This document shows positions 28,254 to 39,089 of a DNA stretch of 64,000 nt, piece after piece. The position numbers and the translations under genes are program-made. Below the pieces are notes generated by a model, which saw only the letters and a list, made by a program, of their open reading frames with translations, was not told the DNA's origin and ran no database searches. Every line of letters begins with the position of its first letter. Position 1 is the first letter of the stretch. The DNA comes from Streptomyces gardneri. Lineage in GTDB: Bacteria; Actinomycetota; Actinomycetes; Streptomycetales; Streptomycetaceae. The stretch is taken from assembly GCF_006539185.1 (NCBI RefSeq), contig NZ_BJMN01000005.1, positions 372,001-436,000 on the forward strand. The letters are read 5' to 3'.

Positions 28254-30164
28254 ATGGCCCTCCCGGAGCTGGACACCCCCCAGGCCACGGCCCCCGCGCC
28301 GGCCCCCGCCCGAGCCGTCGGGCGCACCCCCGCCACCGCCCTCCCCGAGGTGCGCTGGGCCGCGCTCGCCGCCCTCGCCTTCCTCGTGGCCTTCCCCCTC
28401 GACCTGGCCGGCGCTCCCGGCTGGGCCTGGGGGCCGCTCTATGCGGTCTGCTACGCCGCCGGAGGCTGGGAGCCGGCGCTGGCCGGCCTCCGGGCGCTGC
28501 GCGAGCGGTCCCTCGACGTCGACCTGCTGATGGTGGTCGCCGCGCTCGGCGCCGCCGCCATCGGCCAGTACCTCGACGGCGGGCTCCTCATCGTGATCTT
28601 CGCCGTCTCCGGAGCCCTGGAGGCGCTGGCCACCCGGCGTACGGCCGACTCGGTACGCGGCCTCCTCGACCTCGCGCCCGCCACCGCCGTACGCCTCACG
28701 GGCGTGGGCGGGGGAGCGCGCGAGGAGACCGTCGAGGCCACCGCGCTCCGCCCCGGCGACACCGTGCTCGTACGGCCGGGGGAGCGCCTCCCCGCGGACG
28801 GCACCGTCCTCGGCGGCACGAGCGACGTGGACCGGGCGAGCATCACCGGCGAACCCCTCCCGGCCCCCGCCGCGCCCGGCGACGAGGTCTTCGCGGGCAG
28901 CCTCAACGGCACCGGCGCGCTGCGCGTCCGCGTGGACAAGGATCCGGGCGACTTCGTCGTCGCCCGGATCGTCGCCCTCGTCGAGGAGGCCGGCGCCACC
29001 AAGGCCCCCACCCAGCTCTTCGTCGAGAAGATCGAACAGCGCTACTCCGTCGGCGTCGTCGTCGCCACCCTCGCGCTCTTCGGCCTGCCCGTCGCCTTCG
29101 GCGCGGACCTCACCGAGGCCCTCCTGCGCGCGATGACCTTCATGATCGTCGCCTCGCCCTGCGCGGTCGTCCTCGCCACCATGCCCCCGCTGCTCTCCGC
29201 CATCGCCACCGCCGGGCGCCACGGAGTCCTCGTGAAGTCCGCCGTCGTCATGGAACGGCTCGGAGCGGTCGACCGGGTGGCGCTCGACAAGACGGGCACC
29301 CTCACCGAGGGCACGCCCCGGGTGACGGCCGTACGGGGAGAGGAGACCGCGCTCGCGCTCGCCGCCGCGGCCGAACTCCCCAGCGAACACCCGCTGGCCC
29401 GCGCCGTGGTCGCCGAGGCCCGTGCGCGAGGCCTGCGCCTGCCCGAGGCGACCGACTTCGCCGCCGAGCCGGGGCGGGGCGTACGAGCCGTGGTCGACGG
29501 CCATGAGGTACGGGTCCACCGGGCGTCCGGCACCCACGGCGACACCGCCGTCGAGGTCGTCGTCGACGGAGCCCCGGCCGCCGTACTGGAGTTCTCCGAC
29601 CGGCTCCGCGAGGCCGCCCCCGGCGCGGTCGCCGCCCTCGGCCGGCTCACCGGCACCGCCCCCACGCTGCTGACCGGCGACAACGCCGGCGCCGCCGCGA
29701 GGATCGCCGCGGAGACGGGCATCGACGACGTCCGCGCCGGCCTCCTCCCGCACGAGAAGGCGGAGGCGGTACGGGAGTGGGAGCGGGCGGGCGCGAAGGT
29801 CCTGCTCGTCGGCGACGGCGTCAACGACGCCCCGGCCCTCGCGGCCGCCCACGCGGGCGTCGCCATGGGCCGGGCAGGCTCCGACCTGGCCCTGGAGACC
29901 GCCGACGTGGTCGTCGTCCACGACGAACTCGGCGCGATCCCGGCCGTCGTGGCCCTCTCGCGCCGCGCCCGCCGTCTGGTCGTCCAGAACCTGGTGATCG
30001 CGGGCGTCTGCATCGGCGCCCTGGTCGTCTGGGACCTCGTCGGCCACCTGCCGCTGCCCCTGGGCGTCGCCGGCCACGAGGGCTCGACCGTCCTCGTGGG
30101 CCTCAACGGCCTGCGGCTGCTGCGGGAGGCGGCCTGGCGGCGAGCGGCAGGCGGTACGGCCTGA
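28254..30164 (+). CDS. P1B-4-type heavy-metal-exporting ATPase
   Basis: 636 residues from ATG 28254 (GAGGTG upstream). It lacks an N-terminal HMA domain. Catalytic features are: ITGEP actuator loop, S301-P302-C303 in TM4, D345KTGT phosphorylation site, GDGVNDAPAL hinge, and H608-E-G-S-T in the last TM region. SPC with HEGST defines the P1B-4 subgroup (Co2+, Ni2+, Zn2+, Fe2+ efflux; mycobacterial CtpD/CtpJ, CzcP). The NmtR-like sensor divergently encoded beside it and the shared operator make Ni/Co/Zn detoxification the likely role. The leader contains four 10-bp repeats. Confidence 0.92.
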   Translation: MALPELDTPQATAPAPAPARAVGRTPATALPEVRWAALAALAFLVAFPLDLAGAPGWAWGPLYAVCYAAGGWEPALAGLRALRERSLDVDLLMVVAALGAAAIGQYLDGGLLIVIFAVSGALEALATRRTADSVRGLLDLAPATAVRLTGVGGGAREETVEATALRPGDTVLVRPGERLPADGTVLGGTSDVDRASITGEPLPAPAAPGDEVFAGSLNGTGALRVRVDKDPGDFVVARIVALVEEAGATKAPTQLFVEKIEQRYSVGVVVATLALFGLPVAFGADLTEALLRAMTFMIVASPCAVVLATMPPLLSAIATAGRHGVLVKSAVVMERLGAVDRVALDKTGTLTEGTPRVTAVRGEETALALAAAAELPSEHPLARAVVAEARARGLRLPEATDFAAEPGRGVRAVVDGHEVRVHRASGTHGDTAVEVVVDGAPAAVLEFSDRLREAAPGAVAALGRLTGTAPTLLTGDNAGAAARIAAETGIDDVRAGLLPHEKAEAVREWERAGAKVLLVGDGVNDAPALAAAHAGVAMGRAGSDLALETADVVVVHDELGAIPAVVALSRRARRLVVQNLVIAGVCIGALVVWDLVGHLPLPLGVAGHEGSTVLVGLNGLRLLREAAWRRAAGGTA

Positions 30165-30173
30165 GCCGCCGGA

Positions 30174-31004
30174 TCATCTCCGCCGCCGCCTCAGCGTCTC
30201 TCTCGCGCGGGGCAGTTCGTCGGCGACCAGGCGACCGGTCAACGCGCCGCCGAAGACGACCACGCCCACGGCGACGAGCCAGGTCTGGATGACGAGGAAC
30301 GCTCCGAAGGGGCCGTAGGTGACCGCGCTGGACGCGATCAGCGGCGAGAAGACGAACCGGGAGAAGATGCTCAGCCCGAACAGTCCGAGCACCGTGAGGA
30401 GCGCTCCGGGCAGCAGGGAGATCCACGCCACGCGGCCACCGAGCAGCAGGCGCTGCGACCACCAGAAGAACAGGATGCCGGCGACCAGGGTGAGAGAGCC
30501 GCGGACCGGGATGCCACGCCAGATGGAGGAGGCAGCGAACAGGTAGAGGGCCCCGATGAGGACGGCGAGCCACAGCACGTGCCGCCAACGCGCCCGCCAG
30601 CGGGCCGGAGGAAGGTCCCAGACCTTCTCGTACCCGCTCTGCACCACCGTGCCGAACGAGAGGCCGAACACGGCGAGCAGAGCGAGTCCGAAGGCCGTCG
30701 TGGTCCGCCACACCTGGCCCGGCAGCGCGAACAGGTGCCCGATCTCCACCCTGGCGGCCTCCGACACCCCGAGGGCGTCGCCGACCCACTCCGCGAAGCC
30801 CTGCCCGCTCCCCGCCCCCGCCGCGGACACGACGATCAAGAGCGGCACGAGCGTGAGGAACCCGAGTGCCGCGAACCCCAGGGATCGCTGCCACAGGTCG
30901 AAATCACTGACGGGGCCCCACCTGTGCCCGGCCCGGAACCGGCGGATCGCACTGCGTATCCGTCCGAGCGGAGACGGTTGTCGCCCCGCGGGAGTGGAGG
31001 TCAT
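30174..31004 (-). CDS. YihY/virulence factor BrkB family membrane protein
   Basis: 276 residues from ATG 31004 (GGTGGG upstream). Six hydrophobic helices in the YihY/BrkB arrangement: AALGFLTLVPLLIVVSAA, then GLALLAVFGLSFGTVV, and the final GPFGAFLVIQTWLVAVGVVVFGGAL. The C-terminus is a basic cytoplasmic tail. The molecular function of the family is unsettled; transport or envelope roles are proposed. It converges on the metal ATPase with a 9-bp gap. Confidence 0.8.
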   Translation of the reverse strand: MTSTPAGRQPSPLGRIRSAIRRFRAGHRWGPVSDFDLWQRSLGFAALGFLTLVPLLIVVSAAGAGSGQGFAEWVGDALGVSEAARVEIGHLFALPGQVWRTTTAFGLALLAVFGLSFGTVVQSGYEKVWDLPPARWRARWRHVLWLAVLIGALYLFAASSIWRGIPVRGSLTLVAGILFFWWSQRLLLGGRVAWISLLPGALLTVLGLFGLSIFSRFVFSPLIASSAVTYGPFGAFLVIQTWLVAVGVVVFGGALTGRLVADELPRARETLRRRRR

Positions 31005-31101
31005 GGGAATCACCCACCGTGGCCGTCGGCGCGGACGGCCGGCGCACGCGGTCGACGCGGGCCGCCGGGGCGGGCGGCCCACGCCGACGGTCGGCGTGGG
31101 G

Positions 31102-31713
31102 TCAGCGCAGCCCGGGGTCCCCGGGCTCACCGGGCGGCAGCGGCCAGGACTCCTGCCCGCGCGAGGGCATGCCGCCGGGGCCGGGCGTACCCATCGGTCC
31201 GGGAGCCTCCCGTACGGGCGCGTCGGTCGGTGTCGGCGGCGCGCCGGCGGCGGCGTCCGAAGGACGGATGCGGCCGCGCCAGGCCCCGGTCTCGTGTTCG
31301 TGGTCCTCCATGAAGCCCTTGAACCGCTTCAGGTCGCCCTTGACCCGCCGGTCCAGGATGCCGAGCGCGTCGGCGGCCTTCTCCGCCATGCCGCTCGGCT
31401 CCATGTCCATCGCCAGGCTCACCCGGGTGTGGCTCTCGTCGAGGCTCTGGAAGGTGACGACGCCCTTCTGCTGGACGTCACCCCCGACCGTGCGCCACGA
31501 GATGCGCTCGTCGGGCAGCTGGTCGACGATCTCGGTGTCGAACTCGCGGCGCACGCCGGCGACCTTGGTCTGCCAGTGACAGTGCCGGTCGTCGACCTGT
31601 GTGACGTCCTCGACGCCCTCCATGAATTGGGGGAACTCCTCGAACTGCGTCCACTGGTTGTACGCGTTCCGCAGCGGAACATCGACGTCGATGGTCTGCT
31701 TCACCATGCTCAT
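31102..31713 (-). CDS. SRPBCC family (START-like) protein with proline-rich tail
   Basis: 203 residues from ATG 31713 behind AGGAGGAA. Residues 1-145 form a polyketide-cyclase/SRPBCC fold (IDVDVPLRNAYNQWTQFEEFPQFM, then ISWRTVGGDVQQKGVVTFQ), a hydrophobic-ligand cavity. A Pro/Gly-rich ~50-residue tail follows. Such proteins recur in Streptomyces stress loci. A GAAT-15-GGGTAC promoter at 31765-31789 matches the sigma-B consensus, so stress induction is likely. Ligand unknown. Confidence 0.8.
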   Translation of the reverse strand: MSMVKQTIDVDVPLRNAYNQWTQFEEFPQFMEGVEDVTQVDDRHCHWQTKVAGVRREFDTEIVDQLPDERISWRTVGGDVQQKGVVTFQSLDESHTRVSLAMDMEPSGMAEKAADALGILDRRVKGDLKRFKGFMEDHEHETGAWRGRIRPSDAAAGAPPTPTDAPVREAPGPMGTPGPGGMPSRGQESWPLPPGEPGDPGLR

Positions 31714-31764
31714 GGTGCTTCCTCCTGCTCGTCGTCGTGGGACTAATGCGGGATCGCCCCGCGC

Positions 31765-31789
31765 GTACCCCGTGACACACGGGTCATTC
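31765..31789 (-). promoter_or_regulatory. Sigma-B-type stress promoter
   Basis: On the minus strand GAAT (31789-31786), 15 bp, then GGGTAC (31770-31765): a full match to the Streptomyces sigma-B consensus GNNT-N14-16-GGGTAC/T. Transcription would begin near 31757 and read into the SRPBCC gene. Confidence 0.65.
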
Positions 31790-31790
31790 G

Positions 31791-32462
31791 TCACGCGGCC
31801 GGCAGCCGGGAGAGCGGGCTGTCGCCGAGGCGGGCCAGGAGCTCGGCCGGGTCGCGGTAGACGGCGGCCGCGCCCGCCTCCTCCAGGTCCACGCGGGGCG
31901 TACCGCCGCACAGCAGGCCGACGGCGGTCACACCGGCCGAGGAGGCCGCCTTCATGTCCCAGACGGAGTCGCCGACGAACACGGCGGACCGGGGCCGCAC
32001 CTCGACCAGGTCGAGGGCGTGCCGTACGGGATCGGGCGCGGGCTTCCCCCGCTCCACGTCGTCCGAGGTCGCGGTGTCGGTGATGGCGTCATCGGCGTCG
32101 ACGGCCCGGCGCAGCGCCGTGAGCTCGCGGTCCTTCGCGGAGGTGACGAGGACGACCTTCCACCCGTCCTGCGACAGCGCGCGCAGGAGTTCCGCGGCGG
32201 AGTCCAGCGGGGCCAGCCGGTCGAAGTACGTGGCGTAGAGGGTGTCGTGGGCGGCGCTCATCCGGTCGTCGCCCTCGCGGTCCCGGTCCTCGCCCAGGAG
32301 ATGGTCGAGGAGGTCGGCTCCGGGCAGGCCGATGGCCCCGTGGACGGCGTGCGCCGGGACCCGGTGCCCGGACTGGCGCAGCGCTTCCCACCAGGAGACG
32401 ACATGGAGGTGGTTGGTGTCGGTGAGAGTGCCGTCGACATCGAACAGTGCGGCGCGGTTCAT
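31791..32462 (-). CDS. HAD-superfamily phosphatase
   Basis: 223 residues from ATG 32462 (GGAGG upstream). Motif I is FDVDGTLTDTN at the N-terminus, motif II VLVTSAK, motif III the Lys of ERGKPAPDP, and motif IV VFVGDSVWDMKAA, with a four-helix cap between I and II, so it is a phosphoglycolate-phosphatase/beta-phosphoglucomutase-like (subfamily IA) enzyme. The substrate is a small phosphorylated metabolite not identifiable here. It lies upstream of, and in the same direction as, the SRPBCC gene. Confidence 0.87.
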   Translation of the reverse strand: MNRAALFDVDGTLTDTNHLHVVSWWEALRQSGHRVPAHAVHGAIGLPGADLLDHLLGEDRDREGDDRMSAAHDTLYATYFDRLAPLDSAAELLRALSQDGWKVVLVTSAKDRELTALRRAVDADDAITDTATSDDVERGKPAPDPVRHALDLVEVRPRSAVFVGDSVWDMKAASSAGVTAVGLLCGGTPRVDLEEAGAAAVYRDPAELLARLGDSPLSRLPAA

Positions 32463-32861
32463 GACCGTGGCCTCCTCAGAGGTTCCGCAGGACGGGCAGC
32501 AGTCCACGCGGACCTGCCTGCTCGGTCATCATCGTGTACCCGATTCGTGCCATACCGGGCGACTAGCCACGATCATGAGCCGGGAAACCCCCGGAAGCCG
32601 CCGGGCGCGACCCATCCGGACCCCGAGCCGTCCCCGACCGAGCGTCCGACGGTCGAAGAGCCCCCTGACTGAGGCAGCCCCCTGGGCAGAAGCGAGGGCG
32701 TTGCCGGACAACGAATCCAAGAAACCTGCCTCTGGTGACCCATACAAACGTGGGATCGCGGGCAGACGCGGTCCATCGGTGAAGCGACACAGCGACACCG
32801 CCGGCCGTGAGCCCGTGGCCACACCGCGAGCCGGGCCCCCTACGAGAGACCGGGACACATC
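32463..32861. other. Non-coding stretch between divergent HAD and DUF6131 genes
   Basis: About 400 bp without a supportable gene. It must hold both promoters. GGGTAC occurs on the minus strand at 32541-32536, but no GNNT lies at sigma-B spacing. A lower-GC patch near 32700-32760 (CATACAAACG) is the likeliest promoter area. Confidence 0.5.
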
Positions 32862-33017
32862 ATGATCCTCGTCGGCCTCCTTCTCCTCCTCATCGGATTC
32901 CTCACCGGAATCTCCATCATCTGGACCATCGGGATCGTCCTCGTTGTCATCGGGGCCGTCCTCTGGATCCTCGGAGCCGTCGGCCACAAGGTGGGCGGCC
33001 GAGCCCACTACTGGTAG
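32862..33017 (+). CDS. DUF6131 family small membrane protein
   Basis: 51 residues from ATG 32862. Two hydrophobic helices (MILVGLLLLLIGFLTG; WTIGIVLVVIGAVLWILG) separated by SIIWT, then a short basic/His tail GHKVGGRAHYW. This matches DUF6131, tiny membrane proteins widespread in actinomycetes and often near stress genes. Function unknown. No strong ribosome-binding site is visible (CGGGACAC). Confidence 0.75.
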   Translation: MILVGLLLLLIGFLTGISIIWTIGIVLVVIGAVLWILGAVGHKVGGRAHYW

Positions 33018-33077
33018 GGCGCCCCGCGACGCGACGGCCTTCCGTTCCCCGTCCCCCCCCGAGCCCGAGGAGGCGAG

Positions 33078-33566
33078 ATGCCGGACCTCGGCGACTTCGC
33101 CACCGCCCTGGACGACACGATGTACGTGGTCACCGCGGCCTCGGGCGGGCGGCGAGCAGGCTGCCTCGTCGGCTTCGCCTCCCCCTGCTCCATCCGTCCG
33201 CCACGGTTCGTGGTGTGGCTGTCGACCGTGAACCACACGCACGGAGTGGCACGCGAGGCACACCACCTCACGGTGCACGTGCTCGGCCGCGAACAGCGGG
33301 CTCTCGCCGAACTGTTCGGCGGTGAGACCGGAGACCGTGTCGACAAGTTCGCCCGGGTCGCGTGGCGGCCCGGGCACGGCGGAAGCCCGGTCCTGTCGGA
33401 CGTACGGGTCTGGTTCACCGGCTGGGTCGAGGCCCGCCTCCCGGGCGGCGACCACGAGGGCTTCGTCCTGGCCCCCGTCGAGCAGGCGGAGTCCGTCGGC
33501 GAGCCGCCGACCGCACCGCTGCGGTACGGCGACGTCCGCGATCTCGCCGCCGGACACCCCGCGTGA
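33078..33566 (+). CDS. Flavin reductase domain protein
   Basis: 162 residues from ATG 33078 (GAGGAGGCGAG upstream). The flavin-reductase-like fold is seen in DTMYVVTAASGGRRAGCLVGFASPCSIRPPRFVVWLS, VNHTHGVAREAHHLTVHVLG and GDRVDKFARVAW. Members bind FMN and reduce it with NAD(P)H, or act in related redox roles. It follows DUF6131 by 60 bp and converges with padR. Confidence 0.85.
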   Translation: MPDLGDFATALDDTMYVVTAASGGRRAGCLVGFASPCSIRPPRFVVWLSTVNHTHGVAREAHHLTVHVLGREQRALAELFGGETGDRVDKFARVAWRPGHGGSPVLSDVRVWFTGWVEARLPGGDHEGFVLAPVEQAESVGEPPTAPLRYGDVRDLAAGHPA

Positions 33567-33588
33567 CCGAACAGAGGCAGCAGAGCCG

Positions 33589-34131
33589 CTACGCCTCCGA
33601 CGGCCCCAGCTCCGCCAGCGCCCCCGTCAGCCACTCCACCCAGAACCGCTCCAGATCCACCCCGCCGCGCAGAACGAGATGGCGCAGCCGGTCCGGTTCG
33701 GTGCGGCGCCGGTCCGCCGGGAAGTCGCGCTCCTCGATAGCGAGGTACTCGTCCAACTGCTCGCGGTGCAGCGCGAGATGGCGCTCCAGCTCGGCCCGCA
33801 GCCCCTCCGCCCCGACGATCGCGGCCGCCCGCATCCGCAGCAGCAGGGCGGACCGCATCGGCTTCGGGTCCTCGGACCTGGCGACCCAGTCGCTCAGCTC
33901 TCCCCGGCCGGCGGGCAGCACCTCGTACTCCTTCTTCTGCCCGCGCGCGGGCACCGGAGCGGGCAGGGCGCGGATGTGCCCCGCCTGCTCCAGCTTGCCC
34001 AGCTCGCGGTAGATCTGCTGGTGCGTGGCCGACCAGAAGTAGCCGATCGACTTGTCGAAGCGGCGCGTCAGTTCGAGGCCGGAGGACGGCTTTTCGAGCA
34101 ACGCGGTGAGGATCGCGTGCGGGAGGGACAT
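33589..34131 (-). CDS. PadR-family transcriptional regulator
   Basis: 180 residues. The N-terminal winged helix (AILTALLEKPSSGLELTRRFDKSIGYFWSATHQQIYRELGKLEQAGHI) is PadR-type, including the QQIYREL recognition helix; the C-terminal helices (about 95-175) form the dimer arm. PadR proteins repress detoxification or efflux genes and respond to small aromatic molecules. It lies 46 bp downstream of the dienoyl-CoA reductase and probably shares its transcript; the 22-bp palindrome at 36270 is a candidate site for it. Confidence 0.87.
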   Translation of the reverse strand: MSLPHAILTALLEKPSSGLELTRRFDKSIGYFWSATHQQIYRELGKLEQAGHIRALPAPVPARGQKKEYEVLPAGRGELSDWVARSEDPKPMRSALLLRMRAAAIVGAEGLRAELERHLALHREQLDEYLAIEERDFPADRRRTEPDRLRHLVLRGGVDLERFWVEWLTGALAELGPSEA

Positions 34132-34177
34132 GCTCGCATCCTAGATTCGGCCGGCCACAGGGTTCATCGGGCCAGGA

Positions 34178-36307
<2,130 letters not shown>

Positions 36308-36310
36308 CTA

Positions 36311-37177
36311 CTACTCAGTAGCAAGCGGCGCGGCGGCCACCCAGGCGTCCAGCTCCTCCGGCGTACGGGGCTCGGGCGCGTCCGGGGCGAGCAGCCCGTG
36401 GGCGCGCAGCAGCCGGGACACGGACGTGCCCCAGGGCCGCCGCAGCCGCGCCGCGTCCAGCAGGGCGTCGTCCCCGAGGAGCTCGGCGACCGGACCCGTC
36501 CGCAGCCCGGCGGGGGAGAGCACCGCGGCCTCGTCCGCCCAGCGCAGCGCGAGATCCACGTCGTGCGTCGCCATCACCACCGTCGTCCCGGAGGCGCGGA
36601 GCCGCGCGAGGGCGTCGAGGAGCCGCTCCTGCCCGTGCGGATCGAGCCCGGCCGTCGGCTCGTCCATGATCAGCACCCGCGGCCGCATCGCCACGGCCCC
36701 GGCGATCGCCGCCCGCTTCCGCTGCCCGTACGACAGCAGATGCGTCGGCCTGTCCTCCAGGGCCACGATGTCAAGCGCCTCCAGGGCCTCCCGCACCCGG
36801 AGCCGAACCTCCTCCTCCGGCAGCCCCAGGTTCATCGGCCCGAAGGACACGTCCTGACCGACCGAGGCCGCGAACAGCTGGTCGTCCGGGTCCTGCACCA
36901 CGAGCTGCACGGTGGTCCGCAGCCGGGTCAGCCCCTTCCGGTCGTACGTCACCTCCGCCCCGTCCAGGAGCAGCGACCCGCTCCCGCGCCGCAGCCCCCC
37001 GCTGAGCAGCCGCAGCAGCGTCGTCTTGCCGCTGCCGTTGCGCCCGAGGAGCGCGATGGCCCGCCCCTCCGCCACCGCGAAGTCGACGCCGGACAGGACG
37101 GCGGGACCGTCCTCGTAGGCGAAGCCCGCCTTCACCAGCTCCACCACAGGGGTCGCGGAGGTCGTCGGAGACGTCAC
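36311..37177 (-). CDS. cbiO: Cobalt ECF transporter ATPase (CbiO)
   Basis: 288 residues from GTG 37177, overlapping the cbiQ stop (GTGA). Walker A LLGRNGSGKTTLL, Q-loop VVQDPDDQLF typical of ECF ATPases, signature LSYGQRKRAAIAGAVA (LSxGQ with Tyr), Walker B VLIMDEPTAGLDP and H-loop THD. It powers cobalt uptake with the CbiQ/M/N subunits encoded upstream. A ~40-residue Pro/Glu tail extends the C-terminus. Last gene of the riboswitch-controlled operon. Confidence 0.92.
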   Translation of the reverse strand: MTSPTTSATPVVELVKAGFAYEDGPAVLSGVDFAVAEGRAIALLGRNGSGKTTLLRLLSGGLRRGSGSLLLDGAEVTYDRKGLTRLRTTVQLVVQDPDDQLFAASVGQDVSFGPMNLGLPEEEVRLRVREALEALDIVALEDRPTHLLSYGQRKRAAIAGAVAMRPRVLIMDEPTAGLDPHGQERLLDALARLRASGTTVVMATHDVDLALRWADEAAVLSPAGLRTGPVAELLGDDALLDAARLRRPWGTSVSRLLRAHGLLAPDAPEPRTPEELDAWVAAAPLATE

Positions 37178-37923
37178 GGCAGGAACCTTTCGAGTACGAG
37201 AGTGAGGGCGACGAGCCCGCAGAGCAGCCCCACGGCCGCCGCCAGGAACCGGCGGGAGACCGCGGCGGCGGGGACCAGCACCCGCAGGGTCCCGTCGTAG
37301 CCGCGCCCGGCGAGCCCCGACTGCAGGCGCTGTGCCCGGTCGAAGGCGCGCACGAACGAGGTCGCGCCGAGCCCGGCGAGCGAACGCCAGGTCGCCGCCC
37401 GGGTGGTGTGCCCGAGCCGGGCGGCCTGCGCCTGGCGGATCTTGGACAGCGAGTCGAGAAGCAGGAAGATGATCCGGTACATCACGAGCGCCACGTCGAC
37501 CACGGGAGCCGGCACGCCCGCGCGGACGAGCCGGGGGAGCACGTCGGACACAGGTGTCGTGAACGCGAAGAGCAGCACCCCCAGCGAGGCGGCGGCGGTC
37601 CGCAGCAGCAGCTCGCCCGCGTGGACGGGCCCGCCGGGCGCGAGAGCCACGAACCCCCGCGCCCCGCCCACCTCGAAGAGCAGCGGCACCGCGCCCGTGA
37701 CGCAGAAGCCGAGCGGCACACGGAACGCCCGCCACAGCTGACGGCCCGCGACTCCGGCCGGGCCGAGCAGGACCACGAGCGTGGCCGCCGCGACGAGCAC
37801 GGCGCCCGGCCACGGCGGCAGACAGACCGCGCACAGCGTGAGACCGAAGCCGAGCAGGGCCTTCTCGACAGGATGGCGGCGGCGCCATCGACTGCTGTGC
37901 GCCGCCGCGTCGATCGGCAGCAT
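37174..37923 (-). CDS. cbiQ: Cobalt ECF transporter transmembrane subunit (CbiQ)
   Basis: 249 residues with four to five hydrophobic helices and two cytoplasmic coupling motifs (ARLGHTTRA and SGLAGRGYDG, the usual A-R-G signatures of T components). It couples ATP hydrolysis in CbiO to the metal-binding CbiM/N. Six bases separate it from cbiN. Confidence 0.9.
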   Translation of the reverse strand: MLPIDAAAHSSRWRRRHPVEKALLGFGLTLCAVCLPPWPGAVLVAAATLVVLLGPAGVAGRQLWRAFRVPLGFCVTGAVPLLFEVGGARGFVALAPGGPVHAGELLLRTAAASLGVLLFAFTTPVSDVLPRLVRAGVPAPVVDVALVMYRIIFLLLDSLSKIRQAQAARLGHTTRAATWRSLAGLGATSFVRAFDRAQRLQSGLAGRGYDGTLRVLVPAAAVSRRFLAAAVGLLCGLVALTLVLERFLP

Positions 37924-37929
37924 GGGCGG

Positions 37930-38352
37930 CTACGCGTCCTTGCTGCCGGGTGCGCGGGCCGAGGGCACGGAGGCGCCGGCGCCTGCGGTGTCCACCGCGC
38001 CGCCTTCCGCGTCCACGGCGTCCCCCGTCTTCGCGAGGGCCCGGGCCTCACCCTGCCGACGCCCGCGCCGCACACCGAAGTAGTACGCGAGGACGCCGGC
38101 GCCCAGCGCCGCCTGGAGGGCGAACAGCGCCGACTCGATCTCCCCGGACGGCGGCTCGTACAGGGGGCTGAACCAGGGCTCGTAGTCGGGCTGGAGCTCC
38201 GTGATCGCGGTCTCGGCCTCCGCGTCCGCCCCGGTGAACGGCTCCTCCTTGTGGTCGCCGAGCCCCAGCGCGAGCGGCAGCACCGCGAGCGCGGCGACGA
38301 TGAGCAGCAGCAGGGCGTTGATCTTCGTGTTACGGCTGATCTTGACGCTCAT
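37930..38352 (-). CDS. cbiN: Cobalt transport protein CbiN with extended tail
   Basis: 140 residues from ATG 38352 (ATGA overlap with cbiM). Two TM helices ([39 protein letters not shown]) enclose an acidic extracellular loop with the CbiN motif F-x-GADAEAE and [16 protein letters not shown]. CbiN helps load Co2+ into CbiM. The Ala/Gly/Asp tail of about 35 residues after the second helix is longer than in typical CbiN. Confidence 0.9.
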   Translation of the reverse strand: MSVKISRNTKINALLLLIVAALAVLPLALGLGDHKEEPFTGADAEAETAITELQPDYEPWFSPLYEPPSGEIESALFALQAALGAGVLAYYFGVRRGRRQGEARALAKTGDAVDAEGGAVDTAGAGASVPSARAPGSKDA

Positions 38353-39047
38353 CGCGCGCCCGCCTCCTCGCGTCGCTTCGTCGCCGCCCCGGTCAGGACG
38401 CCCAGTCGGGTCAGCTCGCCCTTGCTGGACTGCGTGAGCAGCCGCATCACGAGCACGGTGAGCAGGCCCTCGCTGACCGCCAGCGGGATCTGGGTCACGG
38501 CGAAGATGGAACCGAACTTGGCCAGGGCGCCCATGACGCCGCTGCCCTGGTCGGGGAAGGCCAGCGCGAGCTGCACGCTCGTGACGCAGTACGTGGACAG
38601 GTCGGCGACGAACGCGCCGAAGAAGACGGCGACCATCAGCGGCGCGCCGAACCGGCGCACCAGCAGATAGGTCCCGTACCCCGCCCAGGGTCCGACGATC
38701 GCCATGGAGAAGGCGTTCGCGCCGAGCGTGGTGAGCCCGCCGTGGGCGAGCAGCAGGGCCTGGAAGAGCAGGGTGATCGTCCCGAGGACCGCCATGATGG
38801 GCGGCCGGAAGAGGATCGCGCCCAGACCCGTACCCGTCGGATGCGAGCAACTGCCCGTCACCGACGGGAGCTTGAGCGCGGACAGGACGAACGTGAAGGC
38901 GCCGGAGGCGCCGAGCAGCAGTGTGGACTCGGGGTTGGACCGCACCTCGCGGGTGAGCGCGCGAACCCCGTGTACGACAAACGGAGCGGCCGCGACGCCC
39001 CAGGCGGCGGCGTGAACGGGGGGCAGATACCCCTCGGCTATATGCAT
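38349..39047 (-). CDS. cbiM: Cobalt ECF transporter substrate-binding subunit (CbiM)
   Basis: 232 residues from ATG 39047. The mature N-terminus is [10 protein letters not shown], whose Met1-His2 amino end forms the Co2+ site; [29 protein letters not shown] supplies further His ligands. Six to seven hydrophobic helices follow. It heads a coupled cbiMNQO operon for cobalt uptake into cobalamin synthesis, and a cobalamin riboswitch lies in its leader. Confidence 0.93.
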   Translation of the reverse strand: MHIAEGYLPPVHAAAWGVAAAPFVVHGVRALTREVRSNPESTLLLGASGAFTFVLSALKLPSVTGSCSHPTGTGLGAILFRPPIMAVLGTITLLFQALLLAHGGLTTLGANAFSMAIVGPWAGYGTYLLVRRFGAPLMVAVFFGAFVADLSTYCVTSVQLALAFPDQGSGVMGALAKFGSIFAVTQIPLAVSEGLLTVLVMRLLTQSSKGELTRLGVLTGAATKRREEAGAR

Positions 39048-39052
39048 GGTTG

Positions 39053-39065
39053 GGAGACCCTCTCC
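39053..39065 (-). promoter_or_regulatory. Hairpin over the cbiM ribosome-binding site
   Basis: On the minus strand GGAGA-GGG-TCTCC: the stem contains the GGAGAGGG Shine-Dalgarno 10 nt before ATG 39047. Folding would hide the site, so this is a candidate expression platform for the riboswitch just upstream. Confidence 0.5.
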
Positions 39066-39089
39066 AGCACCTCGTGGATGGACAACGCA

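Noticed and set aside
32536-32541. GGGTAC as a sigma-B -10 for the HAD gene
   Set aside because: No GNNT occurs 14-16 bp upstream, unlike the full match at 31765.
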